A DNA stretch of 64,000 nucleotides from Lunularia cruciata (GCA_948567375.1 OX419756.1:49428333-49492332), one strand, 5' to 3'; shown: positions 44,814 through 56,935, counted from the first letter of the stretch. The notes: generated by a model not told the origin, from the letters alone. Made by a program: numbers and translations.

Positions 44814-44998
44814 GCAATGAAGACCAAGTCCAGAGAAGGACTCGTCAGAGGAGCCATGATTCTGCCATATTAATGATTGGGAGGATATCATAAATGGCAC
44901 CACCCTTGGTAGCTGTAGGAAAGGGCCGGAATGACAGGAAGAAAGGAAAATAAATCGTACAAACCGGTCCTTATGATTATGGTGCTCTATATCACTCT

Positions 44999-45004
44999 CA
45001 CGTG
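44999..45004 (-). promoter_or_regulatory. G-box / ABRE-like element
   Basis: CACGTG, within CCCACGTGAG on the gene strand, lies about 190 bases upstream of the TATA box. Such ACGT-core boxes bind bZIP/bHLH factors and are common in ABA- or stress-responsive promoters; regulation here is inferred. Confidence 0.5.
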
Positions 45005-45069
45005 GGTCCCTTCCATTGTCGAACTCTGCCGTAAGGAAAAGTAACAGGATAGTCCGAGAAAGCATGTGA

Positions 45070-45759
45070 AGCTAAACACATTCCGTCTGCTAAAGAGAAG
45101 GACATCCATGACAACACGACATCCTCCACTTGCATCTCTTCTGAAGGAAGGCTAGAGTTGCGCGTTTAGCGAGTCAGCACTGTGATGCTTCTTTGATTAT
45201 CTGTCTAAATTATTGTTCGTAATCGAGAAAGTCGTTTTGACAAAAGAGTTCAAATTTTGTTGGCCAGGAACATGTGCGAATAAATGAAGTGATAACAGAG
45301 AGGTGCAGGAGATAGAAGTGTCATGTCTTCTTGTGAATCTCTAGCGTATTGGGCTCCTGCAATAAAAATAGTATGATGGTAACCCCTCCCCAAACTAAAG
45401 ATAATTGCGTCTCAACCGGCTGGCTATCACCCTCTCAGATGTAAAAGCCAGTGTTATCTCCACAGATTTGACATGAATTGGACAGAAGAAGTGCTGTAAA
45501 TTGCAATACCTGCGATCAACATAACTGAGAACTCCTATAAATCGACATACATATATTGACTAGTACTCAAATTGAGTGTGTCAAGTGTCGAGAGCCACAA
45601 ATGGGAGGATAGCATGGGATAGAAATTGTGTGCGTTTCCGTCATAACATTGTCCCTAGCTCAAGTCATATACTCTCGTCCATCTTGGTTTGATTAGGCAG
45701 TTTGTGAATCAGCACATTTAATTCCAGGATTATTTGCTTTTCAATCTAGCAACTAACTC
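45070..45759. other. Distal upstream region of LTP-like gene
   Basis: No gene, repeat or coding relic is recognised in this stretch. Confidence 0.4.

Positions 45760-45832
<73 letters not shown>
45760..45832 (+). repeat. (TA)n(GA)n compound microsatellite
   Basis: About ten TA units pass directly into about 26 GA units. Open frames across it are artefacts of the repeat. Confidence 0.97.
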
Positions 45833-45835
<3 letters not shown>

Positions 45836-46111
45836 GAGGTGGTGGAGGTCGGGAAGATCTTTGAGAACGAGCATAGTTTACGCCAATGGATGATTAAAGA
45901 AGATCTCAAGCGCACTTGATGACTATTGGAATGAGTGTCCCAGAAGTATTGGTACAAACAGTGTGTGTGTGTGATAAACACCAGACGACGCAACCTGATG
46001 TGTGCTCTCAGTTTAGCACATAATATATATAGATGTATGGTGCCTAATTTAGCTGATTATACATCATGAAACTGTTCCGGGTAACTTTGTGCGAGTGTCA
46101 CAACATTAAGT

Positions 46112-46200
46112 AAAATGGGGCTTAGCCTCATTCTACCTCTTAGGATTTCTCTTTGTTCGGCTTGATGAGGTCTTTCGCATCCTTCTTGTTATCCTACATT
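46112..46200 (+). repeat. Hairpin-bearing dispersed repeat, copy 1
   Basis: It carries GGGGCTTAGCC...CATTCTACCTC, TTTGTTCGGC and GATGAGGTCTTTCGCATC, in the order seen in the other seven copies. Confidence 0.65.
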
Positions 46201-47167
46201 TGTCTTGTTCATTGTTCACAACATCAAGGCCTGTTCATAAATCAAGATCTAATAGTCGACTAGAAACTAAAGTAGGACCCTATCCGAGAGCCTCATTCTA
46301 GTCCTTTGTTAGTGGTTAGAGAATATGCGTGTTGACAATAACGAATATCACGAAAAAGTTTCGTGGATATGTTGATGCTGATTGTAATGGATATAACGCA
46401 CCAGAAAAGCCGGTGAATGACCTCCCCTATGATTATTGGTGAGCCATGCAAATAAGCATCTTTTGGGAGAAAAACTGGAACTTGTAACAAAATACAGACA
46501 TTGTTGCAGTCTTAATCTCCGCCGAGTTGAAGTATAAGAATTCCACTTCCTTTGTTAACCGTCCAAAGATTATGTTCATCACATAATTTAGACTTAGTGA
46601 GAAGGTATAGAAGGTAGTAATGTACAAGACAGCTTCGTTTCGTTTTGTATAGTACTAGGCTTGCCGCTATAAGTGTTGTATTAGTTACCTGATTATTTGT
46701 ATAAATTTGGAGTTGGCAGATCATGCCATCTTGGAGGGAGTGATTTAGGATTTAATTGCTTATTCAAGAGGATGGACGGCAAGCCGTGCTGTAGAACAAA
46801 ACATAGGGTCTCCAAGTATAAGGGTAAGTAATATGATATCGTCTCTCTGTTTTTCTAACTTTGAAATTATATGGAGCTATGGGCATTGCGTTCCATTTAT
46901 TTATTAGAAAATATATAAAAACTTATCATATTAGACAACAGAGTATCATTTTCATATTTTATAATATATTTTAGATATATTTATTAGTGAATATAGAAGA
47001 ACATTAGATATGATTTTTGCTCTCATATTTTATAGTACATTTTAGATAACATATATCCATTATTTTACCCGAGAACATTGGATAGTGCAATCCATAAGAA
47101 ACCAATCACTCTAGGTATTACTTATTTGAATTGTCCACTTGATTGTAAACCTTGTATAGCTCGGACA
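46201..47167. other. AT-rich unassigned DNA
   Basis: 46880-47060 is very AT-rich, with repeated ATATTTTATA-type words. No gene or element is recognised. Confidence 0.45.
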
Positions 47168-47320
47168 TTTTAGGTGCGATGGGGCAGATTTCTCATTTCT
47201 AAACTATGGGGACCTAGCCCCATTCTATATCTTTTGTCTCTCCCTTGTGTGGCGTGATGGGGTCTTCCCATCCTTCTTGTGTTCTATGAGATCGGCTTTC
47301 TTCCACCGAGATGTGTAATG
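47168..47320 (+). repeat. Hairpin-bearing dispersed repeat, copy 2 (longest)
   Basis: It contains TAGGTGCGATGGGGCAGATT, CCTAGCCCCATTCTA, TCTCTCCCTTGTGTGGC and the hairpin GATGGG-GTCTT-CCCATC. The outer part also matches copy 3 in reverse, so the full unit is at least ~150 bp. Confidence 0.75.
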
Positions 47321-49955
47321 GGAGGCGAGTTAATGAGAATGGAAACGGCATGTGGTATGTCATATGCTTCTCAACATCAGGATTAGGATTAGGAACAAGC
47401 CTTTAGCTTTACGGATTATGATATCAAATTTTTTGTGTCTTCAAAACTTATTCAAATTCCACTACAGCAGTCAAGTATAAGTGGGTCATAATTGCGCGAA
47501 TGTGGTACGTAAACCGGTAAGTACGTAAACGCACTTACCTGTGTATGCACCAGACACTACAGCATCCCCTCGCAGATTCCAAGCAACTACGACCGATTGT
47601 ATAAGTACACGAACTATGCCATCCCTCCGATTAGTTTCCTCTCAGGGAAACCATCATTTGGCAGCTATTTTGCTGTCAGAAAATGATCAGCAGTATCAGA
47701 CTGTAACGTACTAATGAACAAAACTTAAATGTAACAACCGCCATCACGTCGACTTATACTCAAATGTTTGAGGGAACAAAGCCAGAACCTGTAAAAGCGA
47801 TAGGATGCCGAGGAATCTGAATGCATTAATCAACCTGGACCTCGAAGAAAGGCCTTAAGTCCAGGTGTGTTCCAGACTTGAAGATCGAACAAGCCGAGAG
47901 CTGAAGAAAGCCCAGGGAGTACGCGGATTCGGTACAGTGCTCGTGTATGTACATACTCGTGCCAGATGGATGTAGGCAATAGAGGAATTTTCATGTGGTA
48001 CCGAAGTTGACACAGTACAGAATGGGACAGACCGCGTGGAGTATATCTCAATATACACATTGTAAGAAAGGTAGTGGGCACCCATCACTCCACCTCTGTT
48101 ACTGAGGATGATTTTGACACTCGAAATCGTCGGTCCATGAGAGTTTTGCACGAGGCCACAACTGCCATGTTAGTCTTCCGAACATGGTAGTGCAGCTCCT
48201 CTATGGTAGAAGGCCCACAGCCATCACCCACTCCTCATTTGAGTGGATGGGTCTATGAGAACACAGTACGATTTACAGCAAGTAAGCAGATCTCAGAAGA
48301 TGGAATTATGTGGTTGGAAGCAGCTACTGCGCAGTTAGAGTAATAAAATAACATGCCAAAGATTTCGAAGGACGACTTATTTCAGATTTACGTTTCCTAT
48401 GCAATTGCCTAATTTCAATACGTGTTCTCTACGCGATCGCCTTTTTCGGATTTCAATACTTCTCAGTAACGTCATTTCCTCTAATCTCACGCCAAAATTT
48501 CAAGTTGCTGCCCCGAAGCCATAGAACCTTCCTCAGCCTTCCAAGGCCTACTTGGACCTCTGAATTATTCAGAACAGTGCGCTTTATGAGTCAGCAGAGA
48601 TCGAGGATTGCCCCTGATATATCAGTGCTACTGAAACCTCTTCTCAAGAAACGGCCGGAATAGGATACCCGATGGAAAAAGGAGTACAATAGCACAAAGA
48701 AGTATCAATGTTATTGAACCCTCGTCTCAACCAAAAAGCGTACAGACCTAGATTGGATGAACTCACATCAGCTAAAGAGCTTTACGGTCTCGCTTTATGT
48801 TTAGGACGCAGACCACATCTTCTGTAGTCGGCTGATCTTTCTCTTTCTAGAAAATTTTCCATCAAGCAAACTGAATCCACTTGACGTGATGACTTGATCC
48901 TACGCTCGATGGCATTGAATTTCATCCTCCAAGGCTGGGTAGTGTAGTTTCACATTTTTCACAACTGTGATCCACGTTCTTGACCTTTGTGCAAACTTTA
49001 AGGTACTACCTTGTTCGAACCTTGACTGCATCACTTCTGAAAATGGTGGTAAAGTGATAAAAAAAACCCTCGGTTTTCAACTATTAGCGTTAAAAGCACA
49101 ATTGGGAGAAAAGATGTGCTATAGGAAATCAGGTGCATATAAGGAAAAGGAACATTAAGTATATTACTAAACCTTATTTTAAACCTTGACAAGGATTCGC
49201 AGAAGAGTCAGGAACCCTTTCCAATATTACCATACGAGAATCTTAAGTTGCTTCCCAATTACTACTCTATTTATGAGATGAACCTCGGACCAATCCCCCA
49301 AGACTCAGTTGAGTTTCCAATACATAAAATCATTAACCAGGCGGTAAGATGTATTTTGAAACTAATCCTTACTAATTTACCACATCATGTTCCTAACACG
49401 ACGAGTGAAAAATGCATGCGAAAGAGAGCATCCATGTCCGTCTCTAGTTTTCTAGCGGATCCCAGGTAATTGTGCCATTATTTGTCGTGACGTTACGAGT
49501 TCCAGTAGTAATTTCATGCAACCATTGACGGGGACTTGTGTCTCTTAAGTAAAGAAGTCAACTATTCAACTCCTAGTATACTCCTCAGAAGACTCATGTT
49601 TCAAACCTCCAGATCCCGAGTCCTACGGGAGGGTAGCAATTTCATAAATACCTGCCAGGTGCTGGAAGCAAGCATTGACCTATTAAGACGTACTTAATCG
49701 TTTACTCTTTATTACAGTTAAGGGACACCCTCCAAGTAGGATACACAAAGTATAAGGGGGAGATAGTATACAGAAATAGAACCTGAGCACAAAATGTTTT
49801 CAATCACAAGCCACAGCCGGCCACTTTTGCCAAGACTCTTTTGTTGCTCTTTCTTTAATTCTCACAACCTTTTCCTTGTGTTGTACCGATTTATATCATC
49901 CCTGCTTTGGATGCGAAAGCGTTCTAGTGCTCCTCATGTCAACCTTGATTTAAAA
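47321..49955. other. Unassigned non-retroelement DNA
   Basis: Open stretches (for example 47830-48151 minus, 48967-49158 plus, 49248-49469 plus) are short, lack recognisable motifs and have no clear promoter. I cannot support a gene. Confidence 0.35.
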
Positions 49956-50239
49956 TAAGTAATCTTATCTGTGTGTAAATTATATGAAATTTTCATTATT
50001 ACTTGATCCCCACCCAAGAGCAATAAGAATCTGCAAGTTACATGTTGCACGTTTGCTATTGGGGAACTTATTGTTTCCTCTTTTTTTGTAAGTGATCTTA
50101 TCTGTGTTTCCTCTTTTTTTTGTAAGTGATCTTATCTGTGTGTAAATTATATGAAATTTTCATTATTACTTGCACCCCACCCAAGAGCAATAAGAATCTG
50201 CAAGGTACATGTTGCACGTTTGCTGTTGGGGAACTTATT
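49956..50239 (+). repeat. Direct repeat of about 117 bp, period 166 bp
   Basis: Copies at 49956-50072 and 50122-50239 share TCTTATCTGTGTGTAAATTA, the CCCACCCAAGAGCAATAAGA block and TACATGTTGCACGTTTGCT with only a few differences. A smaller duplication (TTTCCTC, T-run, GTAAGTGATC) fills the spacer. Confidence 0.9.
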
Positions 50240-51934
50240 CTCTCCTTTTCCCAGAGATACATCTCCATATTGCAGATTTCAAAAAGTTCCAATGTAAGTG
50301 GATAACAGAAATGCTACAAGACGCTCTTCTCCAGCCAAATGCTGTATGTACTGGCGGATGGATAACATAATGATAACGGAACCTCCTTTCTCTGTAGATT
50401 GAGGACGTCTGTCCACTATCGTCTTAGGTGGCTTCTCGCTTAATTGGTTCTTCGCATCTATATGTACTTTTAGAAGTAAAATATTCTTGAATGATTCGAA
50501 GTAGAATTTCTGAAGTCTCGAGAAATTTAATCATTCGGCCTATCTAAGTAAGAACATATCAGTAACATACATAATTTTCAAAAAGTAACTGCGTAAATAT
50601 TTTTGATTTATTTGCGTTTAGATTTATTTTATTTTTTCTATTTTTCGGTTTTTTGTTCTACCGATTTCAAAATTTACTTGATATAAATTAATCGAAAAAT
50701 GTCATTTAATGATCTTTTAATTTTCTTGAAATATAAGTTCAATTCAATGAGCTGCTAACTTTCATATTTTTTCATACACTTGATGGATATTCATTCATTT
50801 CTCGTGTACTGTATAATTTACTGATTTCACATGTATACCTTTGAAATATCGAACTGCTTGTATGTTTCTTTTTCTTTCTTCCCTCGGAATTATACTACTT
50901 GGCCTTTTGGAGAAAATAATTAAATTACCATGGGTAAGTTAAGGGAAAGAAAGGCCATTAATGTGACGATCAAGCATCTATTCTATAAGTTTATAAACTA
51001 AAGTGGCATGTTATCGTAGACCTCTGAGAAAGTTCGTCTTGGATGCTTACACGGAATTTTTATTTAAAGTTTACATTTACCGGAACTCCGGAGACCAAGG
51101 AATCAGATAACATGCAAACAGGCAAACTTGGCACAAACATTCAGATACTACTGTTCCAAAGCAGTCAGTCAACGGAAGTCAACCTATTGCCATAATTTGC
51201 TTGTGACTATATTGACTATAGTCCAACTAGCTCATACAATTGGGTGCCAACAGTTGCATTGATTTGTTGGAATGCTCAATTTAATACTATAATAAAGCGA
51301 CGGCAAGGATTATGAAAATATCTCATTACGGCTTGTATTTTGTTCGAATAAAACAGTGATGGCACATCGCTCTGTGTAGTGGCTCTCCCTTTCTAAGTAT
51401 CGCTATAAATACCATGCAGTGTTTCGAATAGTAAAACGTAGAGTTACCGTTTCTGAATATGTAAATGTACAATTTCTAGCAAGTTACTCCTATTTCCATC
51501 GATGAGTATGGGATCGATAATCTTGCGTACTGAAGGACTGAAAAGTCTAATGGATCAGACTGCTTAAGCTAGAGAAATTAGTGTCACTTGTTCAGCTGCG
51601 TTCTACAGAGATCAAACATTTAGACGGTCAACTCTAGTGCATGTTACTAAAGCCAATGAGATAAACAATTCTCTCCGTGGGGTCCATACGCAGGAAAGAT
51701 TTGCGATCACACCAACTCAAATCGGATCCATGCCATTTTGGAGACTTCCGATCCACACTGGTCCATAAAGCTTGAGAGAATCCGATGTTCAACGATTGTC
51801 CTCGTTTGTGCTTTTTCCTTTGGGACTTGTTGTAGCAAATCCAGATGTGAACGTCGTAGGCGGTGCAGGTAAGAGAAAGCACTTCAGATACGAATCCACC
51901 ATTCCAGAATATGCGATTTTGGGTAATCGTTATA
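50240..51934. other. AT-rich unassigned DNA
   Basis: 50560-50860 is strongly AT-rich. A possible TATA motif (CTATAAATA) near 51402 is not followed by a recognisable coding region. Confidence 0.35.
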
Positions 51935-52100
51935 AGAACGTCAGTCAGTTGAAGAAAGAAGGCGACCGCGTTGGAAAAACGAAGAATGGGAAGACCCCAT
52001 CAAGCCTTAAAGGGAGAGAAAAAAAAGGTATATATGAGAAATCTGCCCTAATAGAGTGTATATGAGAAATCTGCCCTACCGCACCTAGTCAGTTACCCCA
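51935..52100 (-). repeat. Hairpin-bearing dispersed repeat, copy 3
   Basis: In reverse it shows GATGGGGTCTTCCCATTC and the outer TAGGTGCGG...GGGCAGATTTCTCAT block shared with copy 2. That outer block is itself duplicated (near 52030-52077). Confidence 0.7.
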
Positions 52101-53504
52101 GTTCTTGAAATTGATCGCCGTTTGTCAAGGAGATTGAATATGGAGTTACAACTTCCGTTTAAGGTTCACGATCGTCCAGGGCTGTAAGAACATACCGTAC
52201 TTGGTGAACATACAGTACTAGACGATCGTAAAGTGTTGTTTACAAAGCATGATATAAAACCTACACAGCTCTGAACCAGATGCATGTTGAAGTTATGGTA
52301 CCGGTGCAGATGCATAGTTTAGAGACTGGGAAAGTTATGAAAGGGAATTATGATCGTGAGATTGAAGAATTCGTAATCATCTCAAATGAGAATCATGATA
52401 AGGAAAATTTGATTATCACTTTACGTGTAAACAATGACAAATATTTTGATGAGTATCCCCACTTGAAGATTTATCATCATTGTAATGATCGCGCAGGGTT
52501 GAATGTATCTTATCGGAGAAAGGCGAAATGTGTCTTGTCAAGAACAAGGCTTATCTGACTGCACCTCATCCCGAACCAAAGCAATTGACTTTAGCGTTAT
52601 GCTGCATTTGCAAGGTGTTAAACCAAGGAATTACCTCATGAGAGGCTTTCTGGTATTATTCTGCAAAATTGCAATTTTTTACTCGAGAAATTTACCGTTT
52701 CTTATTGATTCAAAACCTGATGGCTGAACGATAATATCAATAAACCAAGACGCAATAACGATGATGTCATTGTGAAATTAGTGTCTATATGTCAAGTTAT
52801 GTAGATAGTGTTTAGGTACTTGCAACAGGTGCGAAGAGTACAAATCCATTATTATGTATGAACAATAAATATGTAAAATTAGAGCGGTAAAATAACATGG
52901 AATCCAGACTGAGAAGGAGCAGATGAAACTGTAAAACTAGATTTAAAAGAAACACAAGGAAAGAAAGAACAAGGTGAAAATATTTTGATTTTATTGAACA
53001 TAAAGATGAATTGAAGAAACTCATAGAACAGGTCGCTAAAGTCTCCTATAATTCCATTATCCATACTTTTTACTTTCGCTTGTGAGTTACTCTAGCAAGT
53101 TACAGAACGCTTTTTGGATGGAGATGAATAATGTGTCCCTTGAGAATCCAGCTCCACCAACGACGCAGGAATTACCGGCCTGGACGGGTGGATTTCCTTT
53201 TGAATTGTAAGGAAGAATATGTGGCAGAAACCCGCAGCTGTCGTCCAAGGAGCTCTCACTCATTGAGTTGGAGCACAGTCTCTATTGTACACGGACTGTT
53301 TCTAAAGCACAGGCTCTGATGCAGTCTCCCTTGTACCTTTATACAAATTCGAATGTCGGGGATTTAAGGTGATGGCACTGTTTCCCGGAATCTGCTTGAG
53401 CCGAAGTGGAGTCTATTGACAATGCTTAGATTCTTTATGTTATAGACAGGAAGCTGTTATAGGTCATGTGTAAATTATCAGACAAAAGCCGCGCAAATGA
53501 TGGG
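52101..53504. other. Unassigned non-retroelement DNA
   Basis: Short open stretches at 52280-52558 and 53131-53319 (plus strand) carry no motif I recognise. Confidence 0.35.
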
Positions 53505-53538
53505 TGATGCGTGATACAGTATACTGTATCACGCATCA
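53505..53538. repeat. Perfect 34-bp palindrome
   Basis: The 17-base arm TGATGCGTGATACAGTA is followed immediately by its exact reverse complement, with no spacer; the centre is between 53521 and 53522. Confidence 0.98.
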
Positions 53539-54984
53539 GTTCATTTTATCTTTTCCACTGAAATTGTCTTTTCCTTTGTGTGGACACGTGAAACCCAGGA
53601 CTTTCTGGAAATTGAGGAGCCAATGCCAGAGCAGAATAAAGAACGACACCAGACCACACAGAAATTGGTCCTTAGGTGAGCGTGGACCTGTGAATAAAGG
53701 AAGTATCGCTTCACCGGAAAGTTTTGTGTACCGCTTCTTGTGCATGACTCTTCGGGTAGAGCCATAATTGCTTCTTGCTGAACACCACCATCAGTTCGCA
53801 GCTGTTTGAGAAGTCCAGAGGCAGATTATGAGTCTCATATTCTGTCAGCGAAAAGTTTGTGATTTTTAAGAAAGTAGTTGAAACTTGCGTAGACATTCAT
53901 TCCACGGGAGTACAGGTCCGGTGTGCCCTCTTCGATACTCGCGTCTTCAATTTGTGCCTCGAGGTTACTCAGGTAACTTGTTGAAGAGAGTTCCAGAATC
54001 TGGAGCGTGGTGCCTGGAAGTACGATGTACAAACCACCGATACGCTGTCCCTAAAACAACCTCCTCAAATCAAACTTCCCAATCTAATTTCCGGACGACA
54101 TCAACTTCAAAGATTCTACGCAGTTGTTGCGAAGAAGTTGGCCGTACTCTCCTCCTGAGTGTGTACTGGACCTGCTTATTGTCAACTTGTCAACTGCTAC
54201 TTCAGAAGGACTGCCGTATGAGTTTTGACTTTGTCGCTTATACAGTAATGGCCGATGAGCTCATTTTGTATGGAGATGGTTTCGACTGAAACTGAATGCC
54301 ACGTCGGAGGGTTTAGGGTTTGACGGACCGAGTTGAGAACAAATTAACTGTCACCTCAGTATATAGGCAGGTAGGCATTAAAAGGCTATCATCGACACGT
54401 GGTTCATTTCTACTGCATCTTGTTCCCGGTGAAGCTTTCCATGTTACCGGTCTGGTACAGGATCCCATTTCCTCAACGAGGACTGATCAAACTGATGTCA
54501 TGATATTCGAGTGGTAGGATGCTCCAGAATTCAGGAAAAGTGCCTCCAAAGCTACTACATGCTACTACGAATATAATCAGGAAAACGTATTCAGGACAAT
54601 CTAGAGAAGTCCGGCAATGCTAGAGGTGACAGCAGATGCCATGGAGTTACATGGTTTGCATTATAGGAAATCTTATGAGATCGGGTCAAGCAACTCTCAG
54701 GTGTTGTATCAGGTGTTCTAAGAAAACATCAATCCCGTCATACTATTCTTCTGGTACAAATTGTTGACTGTCATTTTCTCGTAGCGCTAGTCATGCCAGT
54801 TTGAGCTTAAGCAATTTGATCCTCATCAAGGATATGGGCAGTTTCAAATTGGGAATCGCACCGTGACCGGACTTCCTTGTGTCGATACTGTATAAGCTGC
54901 TGCTGACAAAATCTGTAGAGCAAGATGAACGCAACACAAGTAGGCAATTGCTAAGTTCGCATGTGACTTGCCCGGAGCTAATAT
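53539..54984. other. Unassigned DNA with one telomere-like motif
   Basis: GGGTTTAGGGTTTGA near 54309-54323 contains the plant telomere/telobox word. Open stretches at 53835-54032 (minus) and 53885-54289 (plus) overlap on opposite strands and neither has a recognisable domain. Confidence 0.35.
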
Positions 54985-55100
54985 CGAGCCTAGCCCCGTT
55001 ATGCCTACTCTATCTTACCCTCGTACGGCTTGAATGGGTCTTTCCATCCTTCTTGTTTTCCTATGCGATCGCCTCTTTTTCTTTCACTTTCCCGATGCTA
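54985..55100 (+). repeat. Hairpin-bearing dispersed repeat, copy 4
   Basis: CCTAGCCCCGTTATGCCTAC, CTCGTACGGCTTGAATGGGT and CTTTCCATCCTTCTTGTTTT follow the family order and end in TATGCGATCGCC. Confidence 0.7.
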
Positions 55101-56200
55101 GATGATCTAATGATAAAGAATGGCAACATTGGGGTGAGCTCACTACACTCAAGTTGGAGTAGCACTGTTCCTACCAGTCATGGTTACAGATAATCACCAG
55201 CGGCCACATGGCCACCAGGTGTTGAACTTCTTCTCTTCTTTGTGGACTCTAGTTCTTCCTACTTCTGTCATCCTTTCTGTAGATGCAAATCTTGCTGGCC
55301 ATACCATATCAAGATCCACCACCTCAACTGTGGACCACGTAGGAAGGAAATGATGGAATGTGGAGGAGGATACACGAGTTCGTCTACTTGCACATCTCTA
55401 CCTCTCCACTGAGCTCATGACACGCAAGATATTGTTTTGTGTGCTCGTTATTAATGCGCACAAGATCTGACATTACGTACTTTGGAGTACAACTGCCTCC
55501 GACATTAATCTTCTGGCCACTTCGTAATTTCAACTGCTCCAAAACGGCACTTTGGGATCACGATTTTATGAAGTACAGATTTTAGGCATATTAGCGGTAT
55601 CTTAGAAGGAGCTGAGCTTTTACTTCCTCTCTGGGAGAAGAAGATGCACACTAGAAGCCCCCAGAACGTGTGCTGCCCTTTATCTAAAGGTGAGTTCTGA
55701 CTGTCTACGGTAAGGACTTTGTGGGATGTGGATACCGTCCACCATGATTTTGAAAGGGAATAATTATTATGCATGGATTCGGCTGTACCACTGTCCATTT
55801 TATGCTTGTTCACTCTCCAATATATGTGTGAACCCTGGGGTCTAAATTGTATTTTCGGGAGTTTGGAACCGTGGAATGACGTCTCCCCACATTCATTGAG
55901 ATTGTATTTGTCTCGAAGGCAAACTTAACTGAGTACAACAAACCCCAGAACGTTAGTACTGAATGTGCAAGGAAGTAAACCAAGACATAGGAAAGGTCTG
56001 CAGGTGTGACGCGAGGATGGAGGAAGGAATGAGACGTATGCGGCGCCTGACAAATTGAAACCAGACAGAACGATGAAGAAAGTTGGTATGAGAAAGAGGA
56101 TGAAAAATATAGTGCAACAGTACATCTACCTTAGTCCTCTCATTGTCGTCACGAGCTGAATCCTGCAGGGGGAGCCGCGAAGTATCAGATTTGCAAATAC
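55101..56200. other. Unassigned DNA upstream of the 56.3-kb exon
   Basis: No coding relic is recognised. The last few hundred bases are the presumed promoter of the exon at 56329. Confidence 0.35.
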
Positions 56201-56209
56201 TATATAAAA
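56201..56209 (+). promoter_or_regulatory. TATA box upstream of signal-peptide exon
   Basis: TATATAAAA lies 128 bases before the ATG at 56329, almost the same spacing as in the LTP-like gene. Confidence 0.6.
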
Positions 56210-56328
56210 GTGCACTCCTCCGTCTTTCCCGGCATCTTTTCATCCTTTGTAATACAATATTCTGCTCGGTTTCTCTCTAGGGGTAAAGCCTCACACGTAT
56301 CCAGCTCACATTAGTATCAACTTCCTCA

Positions 56329-56398
56329 ATGGCAGCCAGGAAGGTGCAGTTGGCGGCCTTTACCTTTATGGCGATGATTACTCCGGCCATCAGTCACG
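56329..56398 (+). CDS. Putative first exon encoding a signal peptide
   Basis: ATG at 56329 follows a TATA box and a pyrimidine-rich leader. The encoded start, MAARKVQLAAFTFMAMITPA followed by ISHG, has a basic n-region and a hydrophobic core, typical of a secretory signal. At CACG|GTAACT (56398/56399) there is a good 5' splice donor. Reading on without splicing gives only 12 more codons before a stop. The downstream 500 bp are copies of the dispersed repeat, and I cannot find the next exon, so this may be a gene start with a repeat-filled intron or an orphaned first exon. Product unknown. Confidence 0.4.
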
Positions 56399-56485
56399 GT
56401 AACTACCCACCTCTCACGAGCTTACATCCGGCTTGAAATTGTGCACCCGTCAACAATGAACCCTGCTTGTGCCTTGATCGAAAGA

Positions 56486-56580
56486 GGCGACTTCGTAGGA
56501 CAATATGAAAGATAAAAAAACCCCATCAACCCGTACAATGAAAAGGCATAAGGAATAAAATGGAGCTAAACCCCCTATAA
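56486..56580 (-). repeat. Hairpin-bearing dispersed repeat, copy 5
   Basis: In reverse it reads GGGGTTTAGCTCCATTTTAT and GTACGGGTTGATGGGGTTTT, then the tail toward AGTCGCC. Confidence 0.65.
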
Positions 56581-56594
56581 AGAACTTACGAGAG

Positions 56595-56690
56595 AAAAAG
56601 CCGTCACGGCAGAGAACACGAAAGATGGGAAGACCCCATCGAACCGTACAAGGGAGAAACGAAAAAGGTAAAATGGACTAGGCCCCAACT
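56595..56690 (-). repeat. Hairpin-bearing dispersed repeat, copy 6
   Basis: In reverse it reads GGGGCCTAGTCCATTTTACC, TTTTTCGTTTCTCCCTTGTA, CGGTTCGATGGGGTCTTCCC and ATC, with the hairpin intact. Confidence 0.75.
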
Positions 56691-56751
56691 TCAACAAATA
56701 ATTTCACTAGCTATCAGGATAACAAATGAAGCCTGCTTATACACTACTGCT

Positions 56752-56806
56752 CGATATTATTTGGGTCCATTCTGCCTCCTTTGTTTCTCCATTTTACGTT
56801 TGATGA
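56752..56806 (+). repeat. Hairpin-bearing dispersed repeat, copy 7 (degenerate)
   Basis: CATTCTGCCTCCTTTGTTTC and GTTTGATGAGAG match the forward consensus. The second hairpin arm is replaced by a T-run. Confidence 0.5.
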
Positions 56807-56851
56807 GAGTTTTTTTTTTTTTTTGTGTGTGTTCTACTAGGAAAAGTAAAG

Positions 56852-56935
56852 AGCCGCCGCACAGAAAAACCGAAAGATGGGAAGACCCATCAAACCCTAC
56901 AAACGAGAGACGAAAAAGGTAAAATGGAGCTAAGT
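56852..56935 (-). repeat. Hairpin-bearing dispersed repeat, copy 8
   Basis: In reverse it reads TAGCTCCATTTTACCTTTTT, CGTCTCTCGTTTGTAGGG and TTTGATGGGTCTTCCCATC. Confidence 0.75.

Noticed and set aside
45734..45993. Open frames with (RE)n or (SL)n repeats
   Set aside because: These are translations of the TA/GA microsatellite.
47830..48151. Minus-strand frames of 83 and 98 aa
   Set aside because: They overlap each other in different frames and have no motif or promoter evidence.
53835..54289. Overlapping 65-aa (minus) and 134-aa (plus) frames as a gene
   Set aside because: They conflict on opposite strands, show no domain, and lack promoter or splice context.
54309..54323. GTTTAGGGTTT as an internal telomere array
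   Set aside because: Only about one and a half TTTAGGG units; at most a telobox-like word.
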